Source: Nocardia alba NBRC 108234 (GTDB lineage: Bacteria > Actinomycetota > Actinomycetes > Mycobacteriales > Mycobacteriaceae). Taken from it: 64,000 bases of DNA. The notes under the pieces were generated by a model that worked only from the letters and a program-made list of their open reading frames with translations, made no database searches and was not told the origin of the DNA. This document shows, one piece after another, positions 38,246 to 47,492 of the stretch (its first letter is position 1; each line of letters starts with the position of its first letter). The stretch is taken from the NCBI RefSeq assembly GCF_001612665.1, contig NZ_BDAX01000010.1:175320-239319 (forward strand). The letters are read 5' to 3'. The position numbers and the translations under genes were made by a program.

Positions 38246-39559
38246 TCATCGCATGCGAATCAGACGTCGTGCGAGGTCCTGATGATCGACACGGGTGCTC
38301 ATTCCGTCGCGGATCACGGGCTCGCCGTCGACCCACACGGTGTCGATCACCCGCGATGACGCGGCGGTGAGCAGGGTGGCGCCGGGGTCGAGTACCGGCA
38401 GGCAGGCGAAGTCACGATCGAAGCGCACGAGCGTGAGATCGGCGCGGTCCCCGACAGCGAGGCCGGTACGGGTGGGACCGCCGAGCACCCGGCCCGCGGC
38501 GCCGGTCGCCATTCGCAGCATCTGTTCGAAGCCGAGCAGGTCGGCCTGCTTGTTGGCCGCGCGCTGCAGGTACGCGCCGAGACGCAGGGTGAGCAGCATG
38601 TCCTGGGTGTCGTTGCTCGCGGCGCCGTCGACGCCGAGCGTGACGTCGATGCCCGCCGCGAGCATCTGCGGAACCGGAGCGACGCCACTGCCGAGGCGCA
38701 TATTGGAGACCGGGTTGTAGGAGACGGCGACGCCGCGTTCGGCGAACACCGCGCGGCCGTGCTCGTCGAGGTTGACGCAGTGCACGGCCAGGGTGCGATC
38801 CCAGAGAAAACCGTGCGCGTCGAGGTAGTCGACAGCGCGGACACCCGCATGCAATCGGCACATGTCGTCGTCGGTGGTGGTCTCGAGTACATGTATCGAC
38901 ACGGTTTTGCCGGTGGCCCGGGCGTACTCACGAGCGGCCGCCATGCCGTCGGGAGTGAGGCAGCGTGGGTTGGGGACGGCCAGCGCGGTGGTGATGCGGC
39001 TGCCGACGAGTTGCTTGTCGAGCTCGTCCACGTGGGCGAGGGTCTCGTCGAGCGGCTGCAGCAGGCGCGGGTCGAGGCCCCATTTACGGGTGCTGTCGGC
39101 GCGGTCGGCGATGCCGCGCCCGAGGACGACGCGGATGCCGAGCTCTCGCAGCGCGCGGATCATCGCCTGGTGGATCTCGTCGGAGGGGTTCGGCCACAGA
39201 TGTTCGACAACCGTCGTGACGCCGCTGCGCAGCAGCTCCAGGCCGCCTGCCAGCGCCGAGAGGTAGGTCTGCGCCGGGGTGGCGGCCACGGTGTGTTCGC
39301 CGACGCAGCGCAGCCATTCCAGCAGCGGCAGACCCTCGCCGACGCCACGCAGGACCGCCTGCTGTAGGTGCGTGTGCGTGTTGACGAAGCCCGGCAGCAG
39401 ATAACCACCACCGCCGTCGAAACGGGGCAGATCCGCGTGTTCGGGCGCGGCCCCCAAGGCGACGACCACACCGCCTTCGATCACGACTTCGCCGGGCGCC
39501 CAGCCCTGCTCGGTGTAGACGGTGACATCAGTGATGACTACGGACGCGACGGATTCCAT
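38246..39559 (-). CDS. Amidohydrolase, 8-oxoguanine/chlorohydrolase-type deaminase family
   Basis: 437 aa. Metal-site motifs of the cytosine deaminase/AtzB/8-oxoguanine deaminase group are present: FVNTHTHLQQ near residue 60, SIHVLETTTDD, LAVHCVNLDEHG and TLGVDGAASNDTQDML. The VDGxASND motif favours the 8-oxoguanine deaminase/AtzB branch over SAH deaminase. It lies upstream of an ABC importer of the pyrimidine/sulfonate class and a 2-oxoglutarate dioxygenase, all on the minus strand. Deamination of an imported purine, pyrimidine or triazine-like ring is inferred; the exact substrate is open. Confidence 0.88.
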   Translation of the reverse strand: MESVASVVITDVTVYTEQGWAPGEVVIEGGVVVALGAAPEHADLPRFDGGGGYLLPGFVNTHTHLQQAVLRGVGEGLPLLEWLRCVGEHTVAATPAQTYLSALAGGLELLRSGVTTVVEHLWPNPSDEIHQAMIRALRELGIRVVLGRGIADRADSTRKWGLDPRLLQPLDETLAHVDELDKQLVGSRITTALAVPNPRCLTPDGMAAAREYARATGKTVSIHVLETTTDDDMCRLHAGVRAVDYLDAHGFLWDRTLAVHCVNLDEHGRAVFAERGVAVSYNPVSNMRLGSGVAPVPQMLAAGIDVTLGVDGAASNDTQDMLLTLRLGAYLQRAANKQADLLGFEQMLRMATGAAGRVLGGPTRTGLAVGDRADLTLVRFDRDFACLPVLDPGATLLTAASSRVIDTVWVDGEPVIRDGMSTRVDHQDLARRLIRMR

Positions 39560-39686
39560 GCGCGCACCTCTTTCGGGATGCGGCTGGTTCGCTCGCCGGA
39601 TTCAGCGGAGCACGTCGTCCGTTGCAGCCATGAACGTCGTGGGCACGACCCTAGGAAGCGGTTGTTGCACTGACGTTAAAGCAATG

Positions 39687-40799
39687 TCACGGGCGAAGGT
39701 CGGCGCCGGGTTCGAGGATCTCGACGACGGGTACGGAGTCGGCCTCGAGGAAGGCGAGCAATGCGCTCGCTTCCGACTCCACCTGCGTCGCTTCGGTTTT
39801 CGTCCACGGGCGAGCTGGACTGATCCGCAGCCGCGCGGTCCCGGACTTGACGAAGATCTTGTACACCCCGGCGGTGAAACCGTCGAGCAGGATCGGCGAG
39901 ACATTGGTGGCGAAGGCGCGCAGGGTCGGCGGGTTGTCGTCGCCGGTGATCCGCGCGCGGTCCTGGTGCGACAGCAGCGCGTTGTCGTACCAGCCGAGCA
40001 ACCGGACCGGGGCGGGCAGGTCAGGATCGGCGAGGTCGAGATCAGCCGCGTCGTACAGGGTTCGACCGCGGGCATCAGTGTAGGTGCGCACCCGGTCGCC
40101 GAGGTCGGCGACGGCCTTCTTCATGGCGGGCAGGCGCGACCACGCCTGCATGTCCATTGTGGTGGCGGGACCGAACGCACGCAGATACCGCAGGATCAAC
40201 TCCGACACCGGGTAGGTCGGGTCCAGTGGTGCGCCCAGCCAGGGCTGAACTCGTGACCAGACCGGGCGGCTGTTGTCGCCCCAGCGACCGCGCGGGGGTG
40301 TTTGCAGGACGGGGAGTTGGTACAGCCACGTCTGCAGGACCGCTCCGGCGTCGCGGTCGGGGTAGCGGAGGGCGGCTTCGGCGCGCAGGTCGGCCGCCGA
40401 CTTCGGCTCGTCACCGAGCGCCGCCTCCCCGTGCGCGCGCACCTCGCCGGGGTCGAGGCCGACCATCGCGCCGTAGTTGAAACCCTGACGGAACGGAACC
40501 TTCTCGAGCTCGGGCTGGATGTGCGGCGCGATCCGCAACGCATCCGGCGGCGTGACGAGATGAATTGTGCCGCGCATCAGGGTGATCCGCACCAGCGACC
40601 GGTCGTCGAGACCGTTCGACACCGTCGCCGCATCGAAATCGGTGATCCGGCTCCACAATCCGATGAACGGCGGCGGCACGTCCTGGGCTTGCAGGCCGAC
40701 CAGGTGATCGCACATCTCGGCGGTGGTCAACGTCGAACGCTCCAGCAAATGCTGCCGGGCGAGCAACGTCCGGTTCAGCACCCGGTTCGACAGCTGCAT
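39687..40799 (-). CDS. AlkZ/YcaQ-like winged-helix DNA glycosylase family protein
   Basis: 370 aa from the ATG at 40799 (the frame is open to 40961). The protein belongs to the HTH_42/AlkZ family (DUF1006). Its HLVGLQAQD motif near residue 35 matches the catalytic QxQ of AlkZ, the glycosylase that unhooks interstrand crosslinks and protects Streptomyces from azinomycin. Many actinobacterial genomes carry several uncharacterised members, so true crosslink repair here is uncertain. A quinone oxidoreductase gene ends 49 bases upstream. Confidence 0.82.
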   Translation of the reverse strand: MQLSNRVLNRTLLARQHLLERSTLTTAEMCDHLVGLQAQDVPPPFIGLWSRITDFDAATVSNGLDDRSLVRITLMRGTIHLVTPPDALRIAPHIQPELEKVPFRQGFNYGAMVGLDPGEVRAHGEAALGDEPKSAADLRAEAALRYPDRDAGAVLQTWLYQLPVLQTPPRGRWGDNSRPVWSRVQPWLGAPLDPTYPVSELILRYLRAFGPATTMDMQAWSRLPAMKKAVADLGDRVRTYTDARGRTLYDAADLDLADPDLPAPVRLLGWYDNALLSHQDRARITGDDNPPTLRAFATNVSPILLDGFTAGVYKIFVKSGTARLRISPARPWTKTEATQVESEASALLAFLEADSVPVVEILEPGADLRP

Positions 40800-40848
40800 C
40801 CCACTCCTTCGACGACCCGGCCGACGATACCCCCCGACCACGACAGCG

Positions 40849-41823
40849 TCAGCGCAGCTGCACGACCACCTTGCCGGTGGCTGTGCGGTTGTCCAGTGCC
40901 GCAACAGCTTCGGCGGCCTTGTCGAGCGGGTACAACACCGGATCGGGAGCGGGGATCGCACCGGAGGCCAACAGTGGTGCGATCTCGGCCCACTGTTCGG
41001 CGAGGTAAGTGGGGTGGCTCATCACCCATTCGCCCCAGGCCGCGCCGACGACCTCGACGTTCTTGAGCAACAGGCGGTTCACCTTCACCGTCGGGATCTC
41101 CCCCGCGGTGAAACCGACGACCAGCAGTCGACCCCCGCCCGCCAGCGAGCGAATGCTGTCGGTGAAGCGGTCGCCGCCGACCGGGTCGAGGACGATATCG
41201 ACACCGCGCCCCTCGGTCAGTTCCTTCACCGCGGCGAGCCAGCCCTCGGCCAGCACCACATCGATCGCGCCGTTGGCCTTGGCCACCTGGGCTTTCGACT
41301 CGGTACTGACCACCGCGATCACCCGGCCCGCGCCGAGCGCCTTGGCCATGCGCAGCGTGGAAGTACCGATACCACCGGCCGCGCCGTGCACCAGGACGGT
41401 CTCGCCCTGGGCGAGCCTGCCCCGCTCGGTCAGGCAGAAATGGACCGTGAGGTCGTTGAACACCACGCCGGCGCCCGCTTCGAGAGAGACATTGTCCGGC
41501 AGGCGGAACACGGCGTTCTCCGGCGCGACCGCCACCTCGGCGACGGCGTTACCGAGCATGGTCAGCGCGGCGACCCGGTCGCCGGGACGCAGCGACGAGC
41601 CCTCCGGCGCCTCACGAACGACACCGGCCACCTCGCCGCCGACGACGAACGGCAGGCCCGGCTTCATCTGGTAGAGACCGCGCGTCATCAGCACATCGGG
41701 GAAGGCGATGCCCGCGGCGTGCACGTCGATCAGCACACCGCCCGGATAGGCCACCGGCTCGGGCAGATCCACGATCTCGATCGCCGAGGGTCCGTCCAAC
41801 TTGCTGACCTGGGCTGCGCGCAT
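40849..41823 (-). CDS. NADPH:quinone oxidoreductase, MDR superfamily
   Basis: 324 aa. It has a GroES-like N-terminal half and a Rossmann half with VLVHGAAGGIGTSTLRMAKAL; the DIVLDPVGGDRF and LLLKNVEVVGAAWGEW segments are typical of the zinc-free quinone oxidoreductase branch. It reduces quinones or activated enones with NADPH. It is probably cotranscribed with the AlkZ-like gene 49 bases downstream, and lies 52 bases from the stop of the kinase gene. Confidence 0.9.
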   Translation of the reverse strand: MRAAQVSKLDGPSAIEIVDLPEPVAYPGGVLIDVHAAGIAFPDVLMTRGLYQMKPGLPFVVGGEVAGVVREAPEGSSLRPGDRVAALTMLGNAVAEVAVAPENAVFRLPDNVSLEAGAGVVFNDLTVHFCLTERGRLAQGETVLVHGAAGGIGTSTLRMAKALGAGRVIAVVSTESKAQVAKANGAIDVVLAEGWLAAVKELTEGRGVDIVLDPVGGDRFTDSIRSLAGGGRLLVVGFTAGEIPTVKVNRLLLKNVEVVGAAWGEWVMSHPTYLAEQWAEIAPLLASGAIPAPDPVLYPLDKAAEAVAALDNRTATGKVVVQLR

Positions 41824-41875
41824 TTCGACACCTCTCTTGATGACATTGCCCCGCGAACATAACCCGCCGGTGGGA

Positions 41876-43714
41876 TCAACGATGGGCGAACTCGGTGACC
41901 GGCTCGCTGGCGAGCACCGAACCAGCCTTGACGATCGTGAGAGCGGACGCGTCGATCCGGTACTGGGTGCCGTCGGTCGGATTGGTCACGGTGTACGCGC
42001 CACCACCGTTCGGTACCGGATCATCGAGTTCGATCCCGGCGCCGTCACTGACTCGGAGGCCCTTGTAGTAATACCGCTGGTCGCCGGTGTGGCAGATCAC
42101 GACACGCGATTTGGTGGTGCGGGCGATCGACATCGCGGCGTCGTTGTCGTTGCAGCGTGGACCCGCGGTCAGGAAGCCCTGCCCGTCGGCCCCGGAGACC
42201 GTCGACTGCAGTGGGGGGACGGTCGTCTTCGCCGGTGACGGCACCGTGGTGGGGACCGTCTGGCTGACGGTCTCGATCACGGGAGGATCGACGACGCCGG
42301 AGGGGTACGGCGGCGAGACGGCCACATCGCGGCGGTCGCCGACGGTCATCATGAACCACACCCCGATGCCGACCGCCGCCAACACGATCAGCGAACCCAG
42401 CGCACCGGCCAGCACCGGCATCGCCGAACTACGCCGCGGGGGAATCGGTAACGGTGCCGACGGATGGGTGTAGCCACTCCCCTGGCCGGGGCCGACCACA
42501 CCCGGTGACGCGCGCAGGACCGTGGGCTCGTGTTGCGCCGCCCGATACGCGCCGGTGGGTTGGGGTCCGGTCACCCGGCGCGTCGGCTGCGCGCCCGCGG
42601 ATTGCGGGCCCGTCACGCGGCGCGTCGAATACGGTTCGGCGGAATAGGCGGCCGCACCGTGGGTCATCGGGCGCGATTGCGAGTCACGCGACAGCGCCGC
42701 GGAATCCCGGGTCGGGGGCGAAAGGGCCGCCGAGTCCTGAGTCGGCGGGGGTTGCGAATCGGCCGGGACGACAGCCGAACCACGGGTGGTCGGCGGGGCA
42801 GCGAGATCGCCGACCCGGCTCGGCGGTGTCTGCGGGCCGGTGATCTCGATCCGGGGTCCGGAAACCGTGGCGGGAGTGGATCGTTCGGCTTGGATCAGCG
42901 CCGCTCTGGCGGCCCGGGCCAGGTCGACCGGGGTCGCGTAGCGCTGGTCGGGGCGCTTGGCCATGCCGCGCTCGACAACCGGATCGAACGTGGACAGCGC
43001 GGAGTCGGCGGCGCTCGGACGCGGGGCGGGCGCCATCTGATGCGAGCCGATCGCGCCCGCGAGGCTGTTCACCGGGAACGGCACCCGACCGACCAGGCAT
43101 TCGTAGAGAACGCAGGTGAGCGCGTAGGTATCCACCGACGGCGACATCGGCACACTCTCGAACCGCTCCGGCGCCATATACGCCATCGAACCGACCGCGC
43201 TGCCCACGCTGGTGAGCTGCGGATCGGTGGCGGTGTGGGCGATGCCGAAGTCGACCAGGTAGGCGAACAGGTTGCCGGTGAGCAGGATGTTGCCCGGCTT
43301 CACGTCGCGATGGACCAGACCGACCTCGTGCGCGGCGTCGAGCGCGAACGCGATCTGCTCGACCACCTGCACCGCCTCGACGGGCGTGAGCCTGCCGTGC
43401 CGCTGCAGCCGCTCCTTGAGATCGACACCCTTCACCAGGCGCATGTCGATATAGAGCACGCCATCGACCTCACCCCAGTCGTGCACCGGGATGACATGGG
43501 GTTCCTGCACGCTCGCCATGGCCTGCGATTCACGGCGGAAGCGCTGCACGAAGGTGGGGTCGCCGGCGAGTTCGCGATTGAGCATCTTGAGAGCGACAAC
43601 ACGATTCTTGGAGGTGTCGTATGCCTCGTAGACCTCCCCCATACCGCCGACTCCGAGAAGTCTGCGAATTTCATAGCGCCCGAACATCGAGCCCGCCATC
43701 GCTCCGCCGGCCAT
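41876..43714 (-). CDS. Transmembrane Ser/Thr protein kinase, PknH-like
   Basis: 612 aa. The Hanks kinase domain (about 10-275) is complete: glycine loop LLGVGGMGEVYEAYD, Lys in VALKMLN, HRDVKPGNIL, VDFGIAHT and YMAPERF. A low-complexity cytoplasmic linker (about 280-420) contains repeated RDSAAL and RRVTGPQ units rich in Ser/Thr. One membrane helix (MPVLAGALGSLIVLAAVGIG onward) leads to an external domain of about 150 residues containing two Cys (PRCNDNDAAM and VVICHTGD), which may form a sensor. It probably phosphorylates regulators or envelope enzymes in response to an extracellular cue. Confidence 0.92.
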   Translation of the reverse strand: MAGGAMAGSMFGRYEIRRLLGVGGMGEVYEAYDTSKNRVVALKMLNRELAGDPTFVQRFRRESQAMASVQEPHVIPVHDWGEVDGVLYIDMRLVKGVDLKERLQRHGRLTPVEAVQVVEQIAFALDAAHEVGLVHRDVKPGNILLTGNLFAYLVDFGIAHTATDPQLTSVGSAVGSMAYMAPERFESVPMSPSVDTYALTCVLYECLVGRVPFPVNSLAGAIGSHQMAPAPRPSAADSALSTFDPVVERGMAKRPDQRYATPVDLARAARAALIQAERSTPATVSGPRIEITGPQTPPSRVGDLAAPPTTRGSAVVPADSQPPPTQDSAALSPPTRDSAALSRDSQSRPMTHGAAAYSAEPYSTRRVTGPQSAGAQPTRRVTGPQPTGAYRAAQHEPTVLRASPGVVGPGQGSGYTHPSAPLPIPPRRSSAMPVLAGALGSLIVLAAVGIGVWFMMTVGDRRDVAVSPPYPSGVVDPPVIETVSQTVPTTVPSPAKTTVPPLQSTVSGADGQGFLTAGPRCNDNDAAMSIARTTKSRVVICHTGDQRYYYKGLRVSDGAGIELDDPVPNGGGAYTVTNPTDGTQYRIDASALTIVKAGSVLASEPVTEFAHR

Positions 43715-43901
43715 TCCAGCAGGTTACCTGGGCGCCGATCGGTCTGTCATGTAGGACAACCCCGCCGCTACGCCCTTGGTGACCCACACCTGGTACCGCT
43801 AGTCCCGACTCGGCGTGAGGGTGTGATCTGCGACCCGTAAAGTCGTGTGCAGAACTACGCAAGAAGTCGCGGCGCACTGGTGTGTCGCGCAAGGAGCACA
43901 C

Positions 43902-44672
43902 GTGTCACTCGATCAGCCACTGGCCCCGCTTCCCGAGGAGGGCACGGGTTTCGCCACGGCATGGCTCGTCCGGGCCGGGGACGTGGATCCGTATCGACGA
44001 CTGCGCCTCGACGCCATAGCGCGCTACCTGTCCGACATCGCCTGGGACGAGCTCAATCAAACAGCGCTGCACCGCACCGATCCCACCTGGATCGTGCGCC
44101 GCACCGTCATCGACGTGATCCGTCCGGTCGTCTGGCCCGATCACGTGCGTCTCGAGCGCTGGTGTTCGGCGATGTCCACCCGGTGGACGAACATGCGCAC
44201 ACGGATCACCAGCGAACGCGGCGGGTTGATCGAAACCGAGGGATTCTGGATCAACCTCAGCGAATCGAGCAATCTGCCCGCCCGGATCAGCGACGACGGC
44301 CTGGCCTACCTGGCCCGATCCACCGACGAACACCGCCTGCGCTGGCGGCCCTACCTCACCGATCCGGCGCCGCGTGAATCCGACGCCGACCTGCCGTTCC
44401 CGGTACGCGCGACCGATATCGACCAGTACAACCACGTCAACAACGCCTGCTACTGGCAGGCCGTCGAGCAGTTCCTGGTCGACTTCCCCAAGCTGGTCGC
44501 GGGACCGCACCGCGCCGTGATCGAGTACGTGGCGCCGGTGCTGGCCCGCGAGCACATCACGGTGCGCGCCCGCCACGAACCGGGCGACCGGACCGGACAG
44601 ATGGTGCTGCGACTGTGGTTCGTGGTCGGCGGCGTCACCACAACCGTCGTCCGAATCATGCCGCTGCCGTAA
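43902..44672 (+). CDS. Acyl-ACP thioesterase
   Basis: 256 aa from the GTG at 43902, which follows AAGGAG; the frame is open to 43845. It has two tandem hotdog folds of the FatA type: the first with AGDVDPYRRLRLDAIARYL, the second with the characteristic DIDQYNHVNNACYW. It hydrolyses acyl chains from ACP or CoA. Actinobacteria have a type I FAS, so a role in releasing a specialised acyl chain is possible. The TAA stop lies inside the first copy of a 30-bp tandem repeat. Confidence 0.88.
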   Translation: MSLDQPLAPLPEEGTGFATAWLVRAGDVDPYRRLRLDAIARYLSDIAWDELNQTALHRTDPTWIVRRTVIDVIRPVVWPDHVRLERWCSAMSTRWTNMRTRITSERGGLIETEGFWINLSESSNLPARISDDGLAYLARSTDEHRLRWRPYLTDPAPRESDADLPFPVRATDIDQYNHVNNACYWQAVEQFLVDFPKLVAGPHRAVIEYVAPVLAREHITVRARHEPGDRTGQMVLRLWFVVGGVTTTVVRIMPLP

Positions 44673-44725
44673 TTTTGGCGGCTGGCGCCGCGGGGGCAGT
44701 AATTTTGGCGGCTGGCGCCGCGGGG
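44670..44725. repeat. Tandem direct repeat, 30-bp period, two copies
   Basis: A 26-base unit beginning TAATTTTGGCGG is identical at 44670-44695 and 44700-44725. A degenerate third copy is visible at about 44820-44850. The first copy supplies the stop codon of the thioesterase gene. Confidence 0.9.
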
Positions 44726-44814
44726 TTCTCGGCCTGGAGGCCTCGATCTTCCCTCCCTGCGGGCACTCCTTCGTCGCACCCTCCACTCAGTCCAGATCGA
44801 GGCGGCCGAGAACC
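44724..44814. terminator. Long bulged inverted repeat between convergent genes
   Basis: Outer arms of 11 bp (44724-44734 with 44804-44814) and inner arms of 10 bp (44740-44749 with 44794-44803) are perfectly complementary, with a five-base bulge on the left only and a 44-base loop. It lies between the convergent thioesterase and fprB genes, so a terminator or structured 3' RNA is likely. Confidence 0.7.
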
Positions 44815-44870
44815 GGGATACTGGTGGCCGGCGCCGCCGGGGTTCGGGCGATCCTTTGGCGCGGCCTGCG

Positions 44871-44896
44871 CGGGAACCCGGTGCGGTGGGTTCCCG
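44871..44896 (-). terminator. Hairpin after fprB
   Basis: Perfect 9-bp stem (CGGGAACCC and its complement) with an eight-base loop, 14 bases beyond the fprB stop on the minus strand. Confidence 0.65.
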
Positions 44897-44910
44897 TGCC
44901 GGCTCTGCTT

Positions 44911-46578
44911 CTAGCCCTTTGCCGCTTTCAGGAGGTCGGCGCGGGTGGTGAACTTGACCCTCGGCCTGCCTGCTGCCTTGCCCGCGGTCTTCTCGGCCTG
45001 GTCGATGGTCTTCCAGCCCTTGCGGTCGACCAGCTCGGGCTGACGTTGCTCGAGCAGGGCGCGCAGGGCGGCCCGGTCGCCGGTCGGCGCGGTGAGTTTG
45101 CCCGCCATGAAGTCGGCGATCACCGCCTCGACGGTCTCCTCGGCGTCGACCCGGTTGGAGCCGATCACCCCGCGCGGGCCACGCTTGATCCAGCCGGAGA
45201 CGTAGACGCCGGGGACGGGCTCGGTCGCGTCGATGACGCGGCCGTGCTCGCTCGGCACGGTGCCGCGGCGCTCGTCGAAGGGCAGGCCGGCGATGGGTTC
45301 GCCGCGGTAGCCGATCGCGCGCAGGACCAGGCCGGTGTCGACGGTCTCGGTGCGGTCGGTGGCGGTGGCCACCAATTGCCCGTTCTCCTCGGTCAATTCG
45401 TTGTGCGCGAACTCGATCGCGGTGACCGCGTCGGTGCCGTGCACGGCGGTCGGCGCGGTGAGGTAGCGGAAGACGATCCGCTTGTTCGCCAGGTCGGCCC
45501 CCGCCGTCGAATACTCGCGCGCGAGTTCGTACTTCAGGCGCAGCGAGGGCTCGACATCCGGATCGTCGAGCAACGCGCGGCTGTGCGGGTCGAGTTCGAT
45601 ATCGGCGGGGTCGACGATCACGTCGACGCCCTTGCGATGGGTGAGCGCCAGGAACTCCGGCGAGCTGTAGGCCGCTTGCAGCGGACCACGGCGGCCGAGG
45701 ATCACGACCTCACGAATGTTGCTGTGCCGCAGGGCGTCCAGCGCGTGGTCGGCGATGTCGGTCTTGGCGAGCTCGTCCGGGTCGCCGGTGAGCACCCGCG
45801 CCACATCGAGGGCGACGTTGCCGTTGCCGACGATCACCGCACGTTCACCGGACAGGTCGAACGTCCGCTCGGCGAAGTCGGGGTGGCCGTTGTACCAGGC
45901 CACGAACTCGGTGGCCGAGTGGCTGCCGGGCAGCTCCTCGCCGGGGATCTCGAGCGCGCGGTCGCTCGAGGCGCCGACGGCGTAGATCACCGCGTGGTGG
46001 TGGTCGAGGAGCTCCTGATGATCGATGTGTTCACCGACCTCGACATTGAGGTAGTACTGGAGCGTGTCGCGGCGGAACGCCGACTCGAACATCTCGGCGA
46101 CGTTCTTGGTGCCGGCGTGATCGGGGGCGACGCCCGCGCGCACCAGACCCCACGGAGTCGGCAGCCGGTCGAACATCTCGACCTCGACATCGCTGCGCCG
46201 CAACAGTTCGTCGGCTGCGTAGCAGGCCGCCGGGCCCGCGCCGACGATCGCGACGCGCAGAGTACCTAGACTCTTGGGCGGCCGGGTCGGCGTGCTCAGC
46301 GGGTCGAAGTTCGACTCGAGCGGGTGCCGCTGGAAGTAGGCTGCGTTGATATCGCGGTATCTGGACAACGAGGCGAGCAGATCGTCCTCGGAGAAGATCG
46401 CGTCCACCGGACACGCATCGACGCAGGCACCGCAGTCGATGCAGGTGTCGGGGTCGATGTACAACATCTCCGCCGTGGCGAACTCCGGTTGATCCGGGGT
46501 CGGACGGATGCAGTCGACCGGGCATTCGGTGACGCAGCTGGCGTCGTTGCAACAACGCTGCGTGATGACGTAGGCCAT
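44911..46578 (-). CDS. fprB: Ferredoxin/ferredoxin-NADP reductase fusion, FprB
   Basis: 555 aa from the ATG at 46578. The N-terminal ~80 residues are a bacterial 7Fe/8Fe ferredoxin (CCNDASCVTECPVDCIRP and CIDCGACVDACPVDAIF). An adrenodoxin-reductase-like FAD/NADP domain follows: RVAIVGAGPAACYAADELL, PTPWGLVRAGVAPDH, AVIVGNGNVALDVARVL and VYVSGWIKRGPRGVIGSNR. It transfers electrons between NADPH and low-potential carriers, for example to P450s. It is divergent from sixA. Confidence 0.94.
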   Translation of the reverse strand: MAYVITQRCCNDASCVTECPVDCIRPTPDQPEFATAEMLYIDPDTCIDCGACVDACPVDAIFSEDDLLASLSRYRDINAAYFQRHPLESNFDPLSTPTRPPKSLGTLRVAIVGAGPAACYAADELLRRSDVEVEMFDRLPTPWGLVRAGVAPDHAGTKNVAEMFESAFRRDTLQYYLNVEVGEHIDHQELLDHHHAVIYAVGASSDRALEIPGEELPGSHSATEFVAWYNGHPDFAERTFDLSGERAVIVGNGNVALDVARVLTGDPDELAKTDIADHALDALRHSNIREVVILGRRGPLQAAYSSPEFLALTHRKGVDVIVDPADIELDPHSRALLDDPDVEPSLRLKYELAREYSTAGADLANKRIVFRYLTAPTAVHGTDAVTAIEFAHNELTEENGQLVATATDRTETVDTGLVLRAIGYRGEPIAGLPFDERRGTVPSEHGRVIDATEPVPGVYVSGWIKRGPRGVIGSNRVDAEETVEAVIADFMAGKLTAPTGDRAALRALLEQRQPELVDRKGWKTIDQAEKTAGKAAGRPRVKFTTRADLLKAAKG

Positions 46579-46733
46579 AGTGCGGATCCTCGAAAATGTG
46601 TGGACGGTGGCTCGAGACGCCCCCATCAGGGGCCCGCGGCGGGTGAACCACGAGCCCAACAATGGTGACGCAGCTTTCAGTGTGCCTCGAGTGTGACTGT
46701 TACCTCATCGCCGCCCGGCATTACGGTGGTCAC

Positions 46734-47225
46734 ATGGTGGCGACCCTGATCCTGATGCGGCACGGAAAATCGGCCTATCCCGACAATGTCGACGACCACG
46801 CGCGCCCGCTGGCCCCGCGTGGTGAACGCGAAGCGGCACTGGCCGGCGACTGGTTGCGCGCCGCCGCGCCGCCGATCGACGCGGTGCGCTGCTCAACGGC
46901 CGAGCGCACCAGACAGACGCTCGCGGCCACCGGCATCGCCGCACCGGTCGAGTACACCGACGACATCTACGACGCGAACCCGCACACCCTCATGGAACTG
47001 ATCGGGCTCACCGACGACACGATCTCGACGCTGTTGGTCGTCGGGCATGTTCCCGGAATTCCGTGGACCGCATGGGAACTGGCGGGCAACCGCGACTCCG
47101 ACCAGGCGACCGAACTCAGCCGCAAATTCCCCACCTCGGCACTGGCCGTGCTCGAATTCGATCGACCGTGGGCACAACTCGGCCCCGGCACGGGCGAACT
47201 CACCCGGTTCCACGTCCCGCGCTGA
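46734..47225 (+). CDS. sixA: SixA-like phosphohistidine phosphatase
   Basis: 163 aa. The RHG signature LILMRHGKSAYPD at the N-terminus holds the catalytic His, and the second His is in LLVVGHVPGI. The short histidine-phosphatase fold without extra domains matches SixA, which removes phosphate from phosphohistidine in phosphorelay proteins. Target here is unknown. It ends 15 bases from a convergent small membrane-protein gene. Confidence 0.88.
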   Translation: MVATLILMRHGKSAYPDNVDDHARPLAPRGEREAALAGDWLRAAAPPIDAVRCSTAERTRQTLAATGIAAPVEYTDDIYDANPHTLMELIGLTDDTISTLLVVGHVPGIPWTAWELAGNRDSDQATELSRKFPTSALAVLEFDRPWAQLGPGTGELTRFHVPR

Positions 47226-47240
47226 GGTCTCTCGGGCAGC

Positions 47241-47444
47241 TCACTTGAGCAACCTGCCGCCGACGACGATGCCCACCCCCAGCAGCACGAGGAGCACGAA
47301 CGCGACGAATCCGTTCGTCAACGCCCAGACCACGCCGAGCACGAGCACCACCGGCGCCACCGCGATCGCGGTGATCACCGGGCTCTCCTTGACCGTTTCC
47401 CAAGCCGAGCGGGCCCTGACGCGGTCGATGTCCTTACCAGCCAT
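47241..47444 (-). CDS. Small membrane protein
   Basis: 67 aa from the ATG at 47444. A charged N-terminus (KDIDRVRARSAWE) precedes two hydrophobic segments (VITAIAVAPVVLVLGVVWAL and FVAFVLLVLLGVGIVVG). It is too small for a transporter on its own. I do not recognise a family with confidence. It is divergent from the VOC-family gene. Confidence 0.7.
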   Translation of the reverse strand: MAGKDIDRVRARSAWETVKESPVITAIAVAPVVLVLGVVWALTNGFVAFVLLVLLGVGIVVGGRLLK

Positions 47445-47492
47445 GTGATCCACACTACGTTTCCGTCGGACCCCCGTGCCATGCTCGACCGC

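Noticed and set aside
44670..44850. CRISPR array
   Set aside because: Only two exact units with four-base gaps, no spacers and no cas genes.
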